Shown here: one piece after another, positions 17,324 through 24,875 of the stretch
Position numbering within the stretch: position 1 is the first letter of the stretch
Layout of the letters: each line of letters opens with the position of its first letter
Assembly: GCA_002491195.1 (NCBI GenBank)
Contig: DKVL01000061.1
Span: forward strand, 30,731-76,604
DNA length: 45,874 nt
Reading direction: 5' to 3'
Source of the DNA: Lachnospiraceae bacterium UBA7179
GTDB taxonomy: Bacteria > Bacillota > Clostridia > Lachnospirales > Lachnospiraceae
Made by a program: the position numbers and the translations under genes
Notes under the pieces: generated by a model
Databases searched by the model: none
Seen by the model: only the letters and a program-made list of their open reading frames with translations
What the model was told of the DNA's origin: nothing

Positions 17324-17514
17324 TACTGCTCCTCCTCCAGATCCGATAAAATCATATCACAACCGTTCACCGTAAGGTGTAAGTATGCCGATTTATACTG
17401 CGCACAACCACATGTGGAAATATACCGCCCTGCCTGCGGTCGATGCGGATATATATTAAATTTCACATACACCTCTTGCAAGGATATCACAAAACACGTT
17501 GTTCGTAAATGCAC
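17323..17514 (-). CDS. possible small protein upstream of, and overlapping, the acidic gene
   Basis: An open frame of at most 63 codons ends in a TAATG overlap with the next gene. The part from VYVKFNIYPHRPQAG onward looks protein-like and has two close Cys (STCGC). The start is unclear: GTG at 17514, TTG at about 17478 or an internal GTG are possible, none with a convincing ribosome binding site. The 270-bp interval 17324-17597 holds nothing else except a possible TATAAT at about 17540 on the minus strand. Confidence 0.35.
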   Translation of the reverse strand: MHLRTTCFVISLQEVYVKFNIYPHRPQAGRYISTCGCAQYKSAYLHLTVNGCDMILSDLEEEQ

Positions 17515-17597
17515 AATCTTGAGAAAAATACCCTACAGATTATACATTTGTTATAATTTACCACTAAACCAGCTTTTGTCGGCTTAATTTTCTGCGC

Positions 17598-18293
17598 CTA
17601 CTCCACTTTGTTGCCATAGTACGCATTGGCGCCGTGCTTCCGATAGTAGTGTTTGTCCTGAATGCGCTGCGGCGCCGGCTCTACATCCTGATTCAGCTGC
17701 TCCGTAAACAGTGCCATCTTTGCAACTTCCTCCAGAACAACTGCGTTGTGCACAGCCTCTTTCGCGTCCTTGCCCCACGCAAACGGTCCATGGTTCTTGC
17801 AGAGCACCGCTGGAACCGCCATAACATTCTTACCCTGAAACGTTTCTACGATCAGCGTTCCTGTGTTCTTCTCATATCCCTCGTCGATCTCCTCCTGAGT
17901 CAGCACGCGCGCACAGGGAATCTCACCGTACATATAGTCTGCATGTGTGGTGCCATAGCAGGGAATATTTCTTCCCGACTGTGCCCAGCTCGTGGCGTAG
18001 GTGCTGTGCGTGTGGACGATACCGCCAATCTCTGGAAACGCCTTGTAAAGTTCCAGATGGGTCGGCGTATCTGAGGAAGGATTGTACTTTCCCTCCACCT
18101 TGTTCCCATTTAAGTCCATGACAACCATATCCTCCGGTTTTAACAGATCGTACTCGACACCGCTCGGTTTGATGACAATCAGACCGCTCTCCCTGTCAAT
18201 TGCACTCACATTGCCCCACGTGAATGTCACTAGACCATACCGCGGCAAATCCATATTTGCCTCATATACTTTTTTCTTTAATTCCTCTAACAT
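17598..18293 (-). CDS. araD: L-ribulose-5-phosphate 4-epimerase
   Basis: A 231-residue class II aldolase-family epimerase that interconverts L-ribulose 5-phosphate and D-xylulose 5-phosphate. The fold markers are LVTFTWGNVSAIDRESG, IKPSGVEYDLL, the zinc-binding GGIVHTHSTYATSWAQ (His94 and His96 by this start), YGTTHADYMYGEIPC and the third zinc His in LCKNHGPFAWG. The start is the ATG at 18293: the ATG five codons upstream reads through GGAGGAAAAGGA, which is the ribosome binding site. Its product enters the pentose phosphate pathway, where the transketolase encoded downstream acts. Confidence 0.93.
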   Translation of the reverse strand: MLEELKKKVYEANMDLPRYGLVTFTWGNVSAIDRESGLIVIKPSGVEYDLLKPEDMVVMDLNGNKVEGKYNPSSDTPTHLELYKAFPEIGGIVHTHSTYATSWAQSGRNIPCYGTTHADYMYGEIPCARVLTQEEIDEGYEKNTGTLIVETFQGKNVMAVPAVLCKNHGPFAWGKDAKEAVHNAVVLEEVAKMALFTEQLNQDVEPAPQRIQDKHYYRKHGANAYYGNKVE

Positions 18294-18396
18294 TTCCTTT
18301 TCCTCCATCGATCCATATCGTTTGATCCTTACTTTTCACAGTTCCAGTCATGCTGCCTCAGCGGCACAAACAATACGCAAAAAACGCTGCCCTTGC

Positions 18397-19431
18397 TTAG
18401 AAACTCTTTTCGCTCTGCTTTAACAGACGGATTCTCCGGTAATAATCGTAGGTACTGTTCAGCCCATCTCCCAGCATCATCTTGATCTCTTCCATCGCAT
18501 CCTCGTCCCATTCGCGCCCATACCAACCGACAAAGTGAGGAGAGCCCACGAACTCACCCAGAATCTGCATAGGACCATAACAGGCGATCTCTCCGCCATC
18601 GCCGCCCCGAAACGGCCATGGACAATCCTTGACAATCTCTCTATGATAACCTTCCGAATCATAACCAATGTGAATCCCAAAACTGTTGGGTTTCCCACGC
18701 CAGCCAAGCTCATCCCTCTTTGGCAGGCGGTCTCCCCACGCAAACAAAGCACCGTTTTCTCCGCCGCTAAGATACTCCCACATATCTCCATCCGGAAGCG
18801 AATACCCCTCGCTCTCCAGCCGTTTTTGCAGATTCTCCACGGTGGCTGGCACGATGATTTCAGCCAAAATGCCACCGTTCTTTTCTTTCGTAAGACGCAG
18901 CTTGGGATTCCCTGTCTGAAATGTATCCAGTACCAGACAACGGCTTCGAGAATCTGACCGGAACTGCTCCACGGACTGACGCCAGGAATCACTCAACTCC
19001 AAATCCTCCAGTGCAACCGGCTGGCCGTCCTCAAAAGGCCGGGGAGTTTGTTCCACCAGCATGGGCGGAATCACCACTCTGCGCGGAGGACTAGTCAGAA
19101 GGCCGATAATCTCCCCCGGCTCAAACTGACCTCCCCAATACTCCTCCACATCCTCGGAAAGGGCATCCAGAAACTCTTTTTCCTCTTCGTCCTTTCCCTC
19201 CGGCAGCCCTCGCCAGCCCAGCATTACCTCCTTGCCGGGCACAAAGACAAAGGACGCGCCATCTGCCTGATAAATGGCCGTTTCCAGTTCCTGCCCCCAC
19301 CTTGAAAACGATCGCATTCGCTTCCATTCCATACCATTCTCCCTGCCGATCTCTCTCGTCAGTTCCTCTTTTGCATGGGAGCTAAGGGCTGTGTATTCCT
19401 TCCAGTCCAGCATTGCATCTAATACTGCCAT
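18397..19431 (-). CDS. formylglycine-generating-enzyme-like (SUMF1-like) domain protein of unknown role
   Basis: A 344-residue soluble protein. Several stretches recall the FGE/SUMF1 fold: FVFVPGKEVMLGWRG near 62-76, DMWEYLSGGENGALFAWGDRLP near 216-237 and NSFGIHIGYDSEGYHREIV near 247-265, matching the family's F.VPGG, EWEYAARGG...PWGD and N.FGL.D..GNV.EW segments. The catalytic cysteines of true FGE are not evident, so a non-catalytic use of the fold is likely. It lies between the FGGY kinase (18-bp gap, strong GGAGG) and araD, so it belongs to the pentose operon by position. Assignment rests on motif resemblance only. Confidence 0.55.
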   Translation of the reverse strand: MAVLDAMLDWKEYTALSSHAKEELTREIGRENGMEWKRMRSFSRWGQELETAIYQADGASFVFVPGKEVMLGWRGLPEGKDEEEKEFLDALSEDVEEYWGGQFEPGEIIGLLTSPPRRVVIPPMLVEQTPRPFEDGQPVALEDLELSDSWRQSVEQFRSDSRSRCLVLDTFQTGNPKLRLTKEKNGGILAEIIVPATVENLQKRLESEGYSLPDGDMWEYLSGGENGALFAWGDRLPKRDELGWRGKPNSFGIHIGYDSEGYHREIVKDCPWPFRGGDGGEIACYGPMQILGEFVGSPHFVGWYGREWDEDAMEEIKMMLGDGLNSTYDYYRRIRLLKQSEKSF

Positions 19432-19449
19432 GGTTCGCCCTCCTATTCT

Positions 19450-21045
19450 TTACAAACTGTCCACCGCCGCACGTTCGATCGCAAGTCCCTTCCTGTAGCG
19501 CTCGATGAATCGCTCAAAACCTGCGACATCCTTTGCATCCGGCTCCACACGCACAGACTCCTCGCCTGCAAATACCTTATTATTCAGATAATCGCTGAGT
19601 GTCTCATCTGCACCTTTTTTCATCATATAATTTGCAAGAACTGCAATTCCCCATGCACCGCCCTCGCCTGCGGTCTTCATCACAGACACTGGCACATTGA
19701 CAGCCGCTGCCACAACTTTTTGTCCGACACCTTCTGTCTTGAACAGGCCTCCATGTCCGAGGAGCTCATCAAGCTCGACATTTTCCTGCTTGAATAAAAT
19801 GTCCATACCAATCTTGATCGCGCCAAGCGCTGTAAATAAATGAACGCGCATGAAATTTGCAAGGTTAAACTTCGCGTCTGGTGTCCGTACAAAGAGTGGC
19901 CTGCCCTCCTCAAATCCTGTCACATGCTCTCCTGAAAAATAGCCATAAGCCAATAGTCCGCCACAGTCCGCATCGCCCTCAAGCGCCTTTCTGTATAGCG
20001 TGCCATAGAGCTCATTCATGTCCGCCTTCTGCCCCATGGTCTCCTGAAATTCTTTGAACAGATTCACCCACGCATTCAAGTCCGAAGTGCAGTTGTTGCA
20101 ATGAACCATTGCCACAAGACTTCCATCTGGTGTTGTAACAAGATCAAGCTCATCATAGGACTTTGACAGATCTTTCTCGAGAACTGCCATCGCAAACACA
20201 GAAGTTCCCGCCGAAATATTTCCGGTGCGCTGTGCCACGCTGTTTGTCGCAACCATGCCAGTGCCGGCATCGCCCTCAGGCGGACACATCGGAATACCTG
20301 CCTGCAACGTGCCTGTCACATCGAGAAGCTTTGCGCCTGTCTCTGTCAATGTGCCTGCCTTATCCCCGGAAACCAATACTCTGGGCATGATGTCCGCAAG
20401 TTTCCACGCAAAGTTTCTGTCCGCCACGAGCTCATCAAACTGCGCAATCATCCGCTCATGAAAACACTTTGTATCAATATCAATCGGAAACATACCGGAT
20501 GCCTCGCCTACACCAAGCACCTTCTCACCGCTCAGCTGCCAGTGAATATATCCTGCAAGCGTCGTAAAAAAGTCCACTTTCCCGACATGATCTTCCTTGT
20601 TCAAGATCGCCTGGTACAGATGTGCTATACTCCATCTCTGCGGAATATGATAATCAAAGAGTGCAGTGAGTTTCTCGCTTGCCTCCTGCGTGATGGTATT
20701 TCTCCATGTCCGAAAAGGTACTAACAGCTCCCCATCTTTGTCAAATGCCATATACCCATGCATCATAGCGCTAAACCCCAGCGAGCCGAGTGTCTTAATC
20801 TGCGTGCCATACTTCTCCTGTACGGACTTTGCCAGATCCTGATAACAGTCTGCAAGCCCTTTCCAGATCGCATCGAGACTGTATGTCCAGATATTGTTTA
20901 CCAACTGATTCTCCCAGTCATGATTTCCGATCGCGAGCACTTCATGGTTTTCATCGATCAATACCGCCTTGATCCTGGTCGAGCCAAATTCAATTCCCAA
21001 TGCGGTCTTTCCGTTTTCAATCGCATTTTTCGCATCAAGTCCCAT
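19450..21045 (-). CDS. FGGY-family pentulose kinase (ribulokinase/xylulokinase type)
   Basis: A 531-residue kinase of the FGGY family. The ATP-binding phosphate loop is ALGIEFGSTRIKAVLID near 16-32, and the second domain has GDAGTGMVATNSV and GHGGLFKTEG with TAGEGGAWGIAVLA near the C-terminus. FGGY kinases phosphorylate sugars such as L-ribulose or D-xylulose. Co-location with an AraD-type epimerase favours L-ribulose, making it a functional equivalent of AraB, but the sequence alone does not settle the substrate, so no symbol is given. It is the first gene of a kinase, FGE-like, araD cluster with its own promoter. AGGAGG lies 10 nt before the ATG. Confidence 0.88.
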   Translation of the reverse strand: MGLDAKNAIENGKTALGIEFGSTRIKAVLIDENHEVLAIGNHDWENQLVNNIWTYSLDAIWKGLADCYQDLAKSVQEKYGTQIKTLGSLGFSAMMHGYMAFDKDGELLVPFRTWRNTITQEASEKLTALFDYHIPQRWSIAHLYQAILNKEDHVGKVDFFTTLAGYIHWQLSGEKVLGVGEASGMFPIDIDTKCFHERMIAQFDELVADRNFAWKLADIMPRVLVSGDKAGTLTETGAKLLDVTGTLQAGIPMCPPEGDAGTGMVATNSVAQRTGNISAGTSVFAMAVLEKDLSKSYDELDLVTTPDGSLVAMVHCNNCTSDLNAWVNLFKEFQETMGQKADMNELYGTLYRKALEGDADCGGLLAYGYFSGEHVTGFEEGRPLFVRTPDAKFNLANFMRVHLFTALGAIKIGMDILFKQENVELDELLGHGGLFKTEGVGQKVVAAAVNVPVSVMKTAGEGGAWGIAVLANYMMKKGADETLSDYLNNKVFAGEESVRVEPDAKDVAGFERFIERYRKGLAIERAAVDSL

Positions 21046-21093
21046 AAATTTGTAACCTCCTGTGTGAATAACATACGAATCCGCTTTGTGACA

Positions 21094-21107
21094 ATTTCAT
21101 ATGAAAT
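21094..21107. promoter_or_regulatory. 14-bp perfect palindrome downstream of the kinase promoter
   Basis: ATTTCATATGAAAT is a perfect palindrome located 20-35 bp downstream of the expected transcription start of the FGGY kinase operon. That is a typical position for a repressor roadblock. It does not match the AraR consensus known from Bacillus, so the regulator is unknown. Confidence 0.4.
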
Positions 21108-21132
21108 AACCCCAATATTTTTGTATATTGTC

Positions 21133-21161
21133 ATTATAACAATAAGCGAGCCACATTGCAA
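21133..21161 (-). promoter_or_regulatory. promoter of the pentose kinase operon
   Basis: TTGCAA (21156-21161) and a perfect TATAAT (21133-21138) on the minus strand are 17 bp apart, about 90 bp upstream of the kinase ATG. Confidence 0.7.
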
Positions 21162-21206
21162 GAATACTGTTTACTCATATCTAAAATATTTTAGGTTAGG
21201 CGAAAA

Positions 21207-22751
21207 TCAACAGTATGTAAAATAGGTGCGTCCAAACCTGAGCCGATCCCCGGGCTCTAGCGCAACGGACTGATTCACACCCAAAATCACTCCGTTTCGC
21301 GCAGTTCCGTTTGTTGAGTTCAGGTCACATAGATAGACTCTGCCATCATGTTCCTCAAAACGTGCATGCATTTTACTGACAGCCGCATCATTAATCACAA
21401 AATCCGACACATTTGCAAATTTCCCGACTGTCATAGGCAGCCTGTCCAGGGAAATATTGACCTCTCTTCCATTAATACGCCCGCACAACATCCGCTCCTC
21501 CACCACTCCTTCCCCCAGGTATACCGTCTCACCACAGTCGCTTTGTCTTGCAGGCTGTACGCTCTGGACTGCCGGATGTACTGGATCTAAGTTATGAATG
21601 TTCTCTTTTGCTTTCTCTGTGCTTTTCATGATACTCTGTGAGTGGTTGTGGCAATCCCTGCGATTCTCATGGGTGTTCCCAGCAGCCATATAATATTGGT
21701 CTGTCCCCCCATCTTCCTTCAACAGAGCAATATTTCTATTTTGTTGTCTTTTTTTGATATAACACGCAAAAAATAAAACTGCCGCCATCAGAGCCATCCC
21801 CAGCGCCCCATAGAGATACAGTTCGTTATTCCTTCCAAGTTGAAATGTATGAATGATTCGGCCTCCTAAGAGAATCGAGCCAGCGCACAGTGATACAAAA
21901 ATACAGAAAATCCCCCCGGCCAGATCTCCAATATTTGTTATTTTCCTTCCTGCCATTTCTTGTGGTATCTCTGTATCTTCCTCATCTTCATAGAAATCTG
22001 CTGTAAAATTCTTTGGATATCCCGCATTGTCTTCTATATCTGTCTGTACTGCAGGCCTGCAGTGCTCAATTGCGCTCTTAACACAGTTCCCATTGGAATC
22101 CGCGGGATCTGACAACGCATGCTTTAATTCGCTGTGTTCATTCTGCACCAGATTTGTTTCCCTGTGCGTCCTGCTGATCATGACACTCCCTAACATATTA
22201 CCAATCTCGCTGATGACATAATTAGGATTTCTGGTATATCGGTAGATCTGATATCCCAACATCACCGCCCGCTCGTCAGTATGATCGATCTTAGTCAGAA
22301 GTTTGTCGATAAACTCCATAAAAGACAAGCGCACATCGCCCTCATAATCCGGGTAACAAACAAAATAAGGATCCATCTTTTCCACATTCATATAAATCAG
22401 TTCCGGTTTCATGATAATCTGTGTCCCGTCAAGCAGATATTCCTCCAATCGTTCAAAGAGATTCACGCAGCCCGATAACAGATGTCTCAACTCATCATAC
22501 CGAATTTCCGTCTTATCATAAAGCCTGTCCAGAGACTGAAGAGAATTAATCTCATAATAGTACCTGCTCTCCCCATTGACCAGTCTGTGTGTGATTGGCA
22601 AAAGCCCTGGAATACGGTTTTCCAAAAGCATCTTTGTGCGGTAATCACTGCTCTTATCCTCGCTTTTCCCGAAAAAACTACATTTGCTCAATATCATGTA
22701 ATTGTGATTCATACTCCTCTCGAAGCTGATATCAGGCATATTTTCTTCCAT
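21207..22751 (-). CDS. DUF6382/FHA-domain protein of the tad locus
   Basis: A 514-residue protein. The N-terminal ~170 residues (MPDISFERSMNHNYMIL onward) look like the DUF6382 domain found with FHA domains in Clostridia tad loci. Two adjacent hydrophobic segments lie near residues 285-340. A C-terminal FHA domain runs from about 430 to 514 and includes the phosphothreonine-binding pattern (GKFANVSDFVIND, VSKMHARFEEHDG, LNSTNGTARNG). FHA domains bind phosphothreonine peptides, so a Ser/Thr kinase signal may feed into pilus assembly. It is the last gene of the tad operon. The ATG follows GGAGG. A palindromic element separates it from the preceding TadE gene. Confidence 0.82.
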   Translation of the reverse strand: MEENMPDISFERSMNHNYMILSKCSFFGKSEDKSSDYRTKMLLENRIPGLLPITHRLVNGESRYYYEINSLQSLDRLYDKTEIRYDELRHLLSGCVNLFERLEEYLLDGTQIIMKPELIYMNVEKMDPYFVCYPDYEGDVRLSFMEFIDKLLTKIDHTDERAVMLGYQIYRYTRNPNYVISEIGNMLGSVMISRTHRETNLVQNEHSELKHALSDPADSNGNCVKSAIEHCRPAVQTDIEDNAGYPKNFTADFYEDEEDTEIPQEMAGRKITNIGDLAGGIFCIFVSLCAGSILLGGRIIHTFQLGRNNELYLYGALGMALMAAVLFFACYIKKRQQNRNIALLKEDGGTDQYYMAAGNTHENRRDCHNHSQSIMKSTEKAKENIHNLDPVHPAVQSVQPARQSDCGETVYLGEGVVEERMLCGRINGREVNISLDRLPMTVGKFANVSDFVINDAAVSKMHARFEEHDGRVYLCDLNSTNGTARNGVILGVNQSVALEPGDRLRFGRTYFTYC

Positions 22752-22794
22752 GCTAATCCTCCAAATCTTTATTCCGCAATCAGCCCATTTAATA

Positions 22795-22932
22795 GTAACA
22801 GTTCAGCCTTCGGCTTCCTGTTACTGGCATCAAGCCATGCAAAACCACTTCGTGGTGGCTTGATGCATCTCAACCTCCACGCTTTCTTATGGACTTCGCA
22901 GCGTAGTGCGAAGTCCTAGGCTAAACTGTAAC
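22795..22932. repeat. composite palindromic element (three hairpins plus closing inverted repeat)
   Basis: The gap between tadE and the FHA gene is built from palindromes. Hairpin 1: GTAACAG (22795-22801) with CTGTTAC (22818-22824), enclosing AGCC-TTC-GGCT. Hairpin 2: GCATCAAGCCA (22827-22837) with TGGCTTGATGC (22856-22866), enclosing CCAC-TTC-GTGG. Hairpin 3: GGACTTCGCA (22891-22900) with TGCGAAGTCC (22907-22916). The ends also pair: 22795-22808 with 22919-22932 (12 of 14). The right end overlaps the tadE stop codon. There is no open frame and no T-run. It is best read as a mobile or REP-like palindromic element or a multi-hairpin RNA inside the operon. Confidence 0.75.
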
Positions 22933-23379
22933 GTTCAATATCCTACATTCGCGGATTGTCCTTGTTGGTCTGAAGCGCTCTGCACTCTTGCTGATATCGA
23001 GTGTTGTGTCGATTCCTGACACGTACTTGCTAAGCCAGGTCATAAATGGCATATTCACAGTACAGTGATAGGTTACCGTCACACTTTTTGCATTGACCGA
23101 CACATCGTAACTGAAATTCTGCACTGCAAACAGCTTCTCCCTGACAAGCTTGTCAGCCGCTGTACACGCCGCGGATTCTGCTTCCTCTACCGTCTTAAAC
23201 TGACTGCTTGTTCCCCGGAGCGCCGCCTCATACGCGCTGTGTTCCATAACACATCTATCATAACTATAAAATGCCAGAAAAATCATCATCACTGTAAAGA
23301 GCATTACCATCGGCAGGATCAATGCTGCTTCCACCGTAAAATATGCTGCCTGACAGCGCTTTTTTACCAGACCATACAT
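22921..23379 (-). CDS. TadE-family pseudopilin-like protein
   Basis: About 152 residues. A short basic N-terminus is followed by the TadE signature AAYFTVEAALILPMVMLFTVMMIF, a prepilin-like E-containing motif (TVEAAL) and one membrane helix, then a mostly beta extracytoplasmic region. TadE-like proteins are minor pseudopilins processed by the tad prepilin peptidase. The start is the ATG at 23379, which overlaps the end of the prepilin peptidase gene by 16 bp; a longer frame to 23508 would run deep into that gene and reads as shadow sequence. Confidence 0.8.
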   Translation of the reverse strand: MYGLVKKRCQAAYFTVEAALILPMVMLFTVMMIFLAFYSYDRCVMEHSAYEAALRGTSSQFKTVEEAESAACTAADKLVREKLFAVQNFSYDVSVNAKSVTVTYHCTVNMPFMTWLSKYVSGIDTTLDISKSAERFRPTRTIRECRILNVTV

Positions 23380-23810
23380 AACACATACCCGACAAATACA
23401 GCTGGCAGAAAAGGAAGTTTTGTCTGCCTGCCTCCCCGCCGCAGCAGCAAGACAAGAATCGCTGCCACGCACATCACAAACGAGGCTGCAAATACCACCC
23501 AGAGACATCTGCGCGCCCCCAGCGCAATACCCACTGCTGCAATCACTATGCCATCACCTTTTCCAACCTGTTCCCTTGTCGCAATGGACAAGCCGATCGC
23601 ACAAAGTCCGATTGTTCCCCCGCCTACTGTATCCAATAGATTCAAATTCTCTTTGAATGGAATTACCGTACAACACACGATCAGCAGTAACAGAATCTGC
23701 TTTCTGCTGATCTGCCTTGTTCGAATGTCCATAATTCCTGCCACAAACAGTAACAGTCCGATTGCAGCCATCAATATCTTATAAATCATCAACTGTATTT
23801 CTATGCTCAT
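23364..23810 (-). CDS. A24-family prepilin peptidase (TadV/CpaA type)
   Basis: A 148-residue membrane protease with four or five hydrophobic segments. The two catalytic aspartates of the family are visible in AGIMDIRTRQIS (about residue 28) and in the GKGDG motif (about residue 86). It lacks the N-methylation domain of PilD, as do TadV/CpaA enzymes. It should cleave the Flp pilin and TadE-like pseudopilins of this locus. Its 3' end overlaps the next gene. Confidence 0.88.
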   Translation of the reverse strand: MSIEIQLMIYKILMAAIGLLLFVAGIMDIRTRQISRKQILLLLIVCCTVIPFKENLNLLDTVGGGTIGLCAIGLSIATREQVGKGDGIVIAAVGIALGARRCLWVVFAASFVMCVAAILVLLLRRGGRQTKLPFLPAVFVGYVLCMVW

Positions 23811-23877
23811 TTTCTAACTCCTGTTTTATCTGCAGATTTTCATGTAATACATATTGTATTTTTGTTTATAATATTTT

Positions 23878-24762
23878 CTATCCACATTTGTTACATGCAC
23901 CTCTGCCGCCCACTTCCGATATTGGCACTGCCATAATCGTCCGTTTCAAACTGCTGCAGCCAAGTGTTGCATGATACCTGTTTCCATAATTGGTAATATA
24001 GACGATATTGCCGCATGAACCGCCACACTCCCCGCAGGGATCGTATTTACTGCCATCCTGGTTTCTCTGTGTATCCAGAAAACTCTTGTCCACTGCAGCA
24101 ATGGAAAGTTTTAAATAACTACAGCCCCGGGAGCGGTGATACACACTTCCTTCCGGCGTAATGTATACAATTTCTTCGCTCACACTGCTGTCCGCGCTGT
24201 GAGCAGCATTATCATATCCCGTCCATGCCCTTGTACGTATTCTGTTGTACAGGATGCGTGGTTGATATCCAACTACTGCTGCCGGCGGCTCTATGCGGTA
24301 CTCCGCCACCAGATCAATACAATCATTTTCCTGCATTACAGAGGAGCGGAGCCATAAAACCGATGAGACGCCTCCTGCGAGCGGTGAATTGTCCAGATAG
24401 ACATCGCCAAGCTTTGCCCGCACTTTCCCCGCCGCATATAGATAAGTCAAGCCAAGAGACTCCGCCGCCCCTGCGGAATCTCCTTTGATCTGCCGGTATT
24501 CATAGCCATACAGTGCCATCCGCTTTGCCGTATCATGCATCGCAGCACTCATATTTCCCTGCAGCCGGTAAATCTCCATAATTGATATGATATTTAGAAA
24601 TGCAAATAGAAAAAACGGCAGTACGAGACATGCTTCTATGGTCATGCTCGCTTTGATCATGCCAGTCTTCTGCCCCCTTTGTAACCTGTGATCAGGGGAG
24701 CAGGCGGACATTCTTTTTAATGCCCTGACAGGAAAATGTGTTATTTTTTTCATGGAGAGCAA
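23878..24762 (-). CDS. TadE/TadG-like pilus protein with two C-terminal Cys repeats
   Basis: A 294-residue protein with a basic N-terminus and a TadE-type membrane segment (MTIEACLVLPFFLFAFLNIISI, near 40-62), followed by an extracytoplasmic domain. Its C-terminus contains two copies of a Cys motif: IVYITPEGSVYHRSRGCSYL...PCGEC (198-246) and IVYITNYGNRYHATLGCSSL...ACNKC (253-293). Each has the pattern YH.xxxxC.xL followed by CxxC, which looks like a small metal-binding or disulfide unit. The first unit is longer. The start is a TTG at 24762 (GGAGG 4 nt upstream) or the ATG three codons later. Confidence 0.78.
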   Translation of the reverse strand: MLSMKKITHFPVRALKRMSACSPDHRLQRGQKTGMIKASMTIEACLVLPFFLFAFLNIISIMEIYRLQGNMSAAMHDTAKRMALYGYEYRQIKGDSAGAAESLGLTYLYAAGKVRAKLGDVYLDNSPLAGGVSSVLWLRSSVMQENDCIDLVAEYRIEPPAAVVGYQPRILYNRIRTRAWTGYDNAAHSADSSVSEEIVYITPEGSVYHRSRGCSYLKLSIAAVDKSFLDTQRNQDGSKYDPCGECGGSCGNIVYITNYGNRYHATLGCSSLKRTIMAVPISEVGGRGACNKCG

Positions 24763-24875
24763 GGTACCTCCCTTCTTATCTTTATTTTTGTCTGATTTCT
24801 TCTTGATCTGTATTTGTTTTCATCGCTTTTTTCCTGTCCTGCGCAAAAAAGAACATCCGTTTACTCCTCTGTTTT

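Noticed and set aside
21181..21194. CTAAAATATTTTAG palindrome after the FHA gene as a terminator
   Set aside because: It is a purely AT-rich stem with almost no loop and no T-run, so it would not terminate transcription. It may be an operator or chance.
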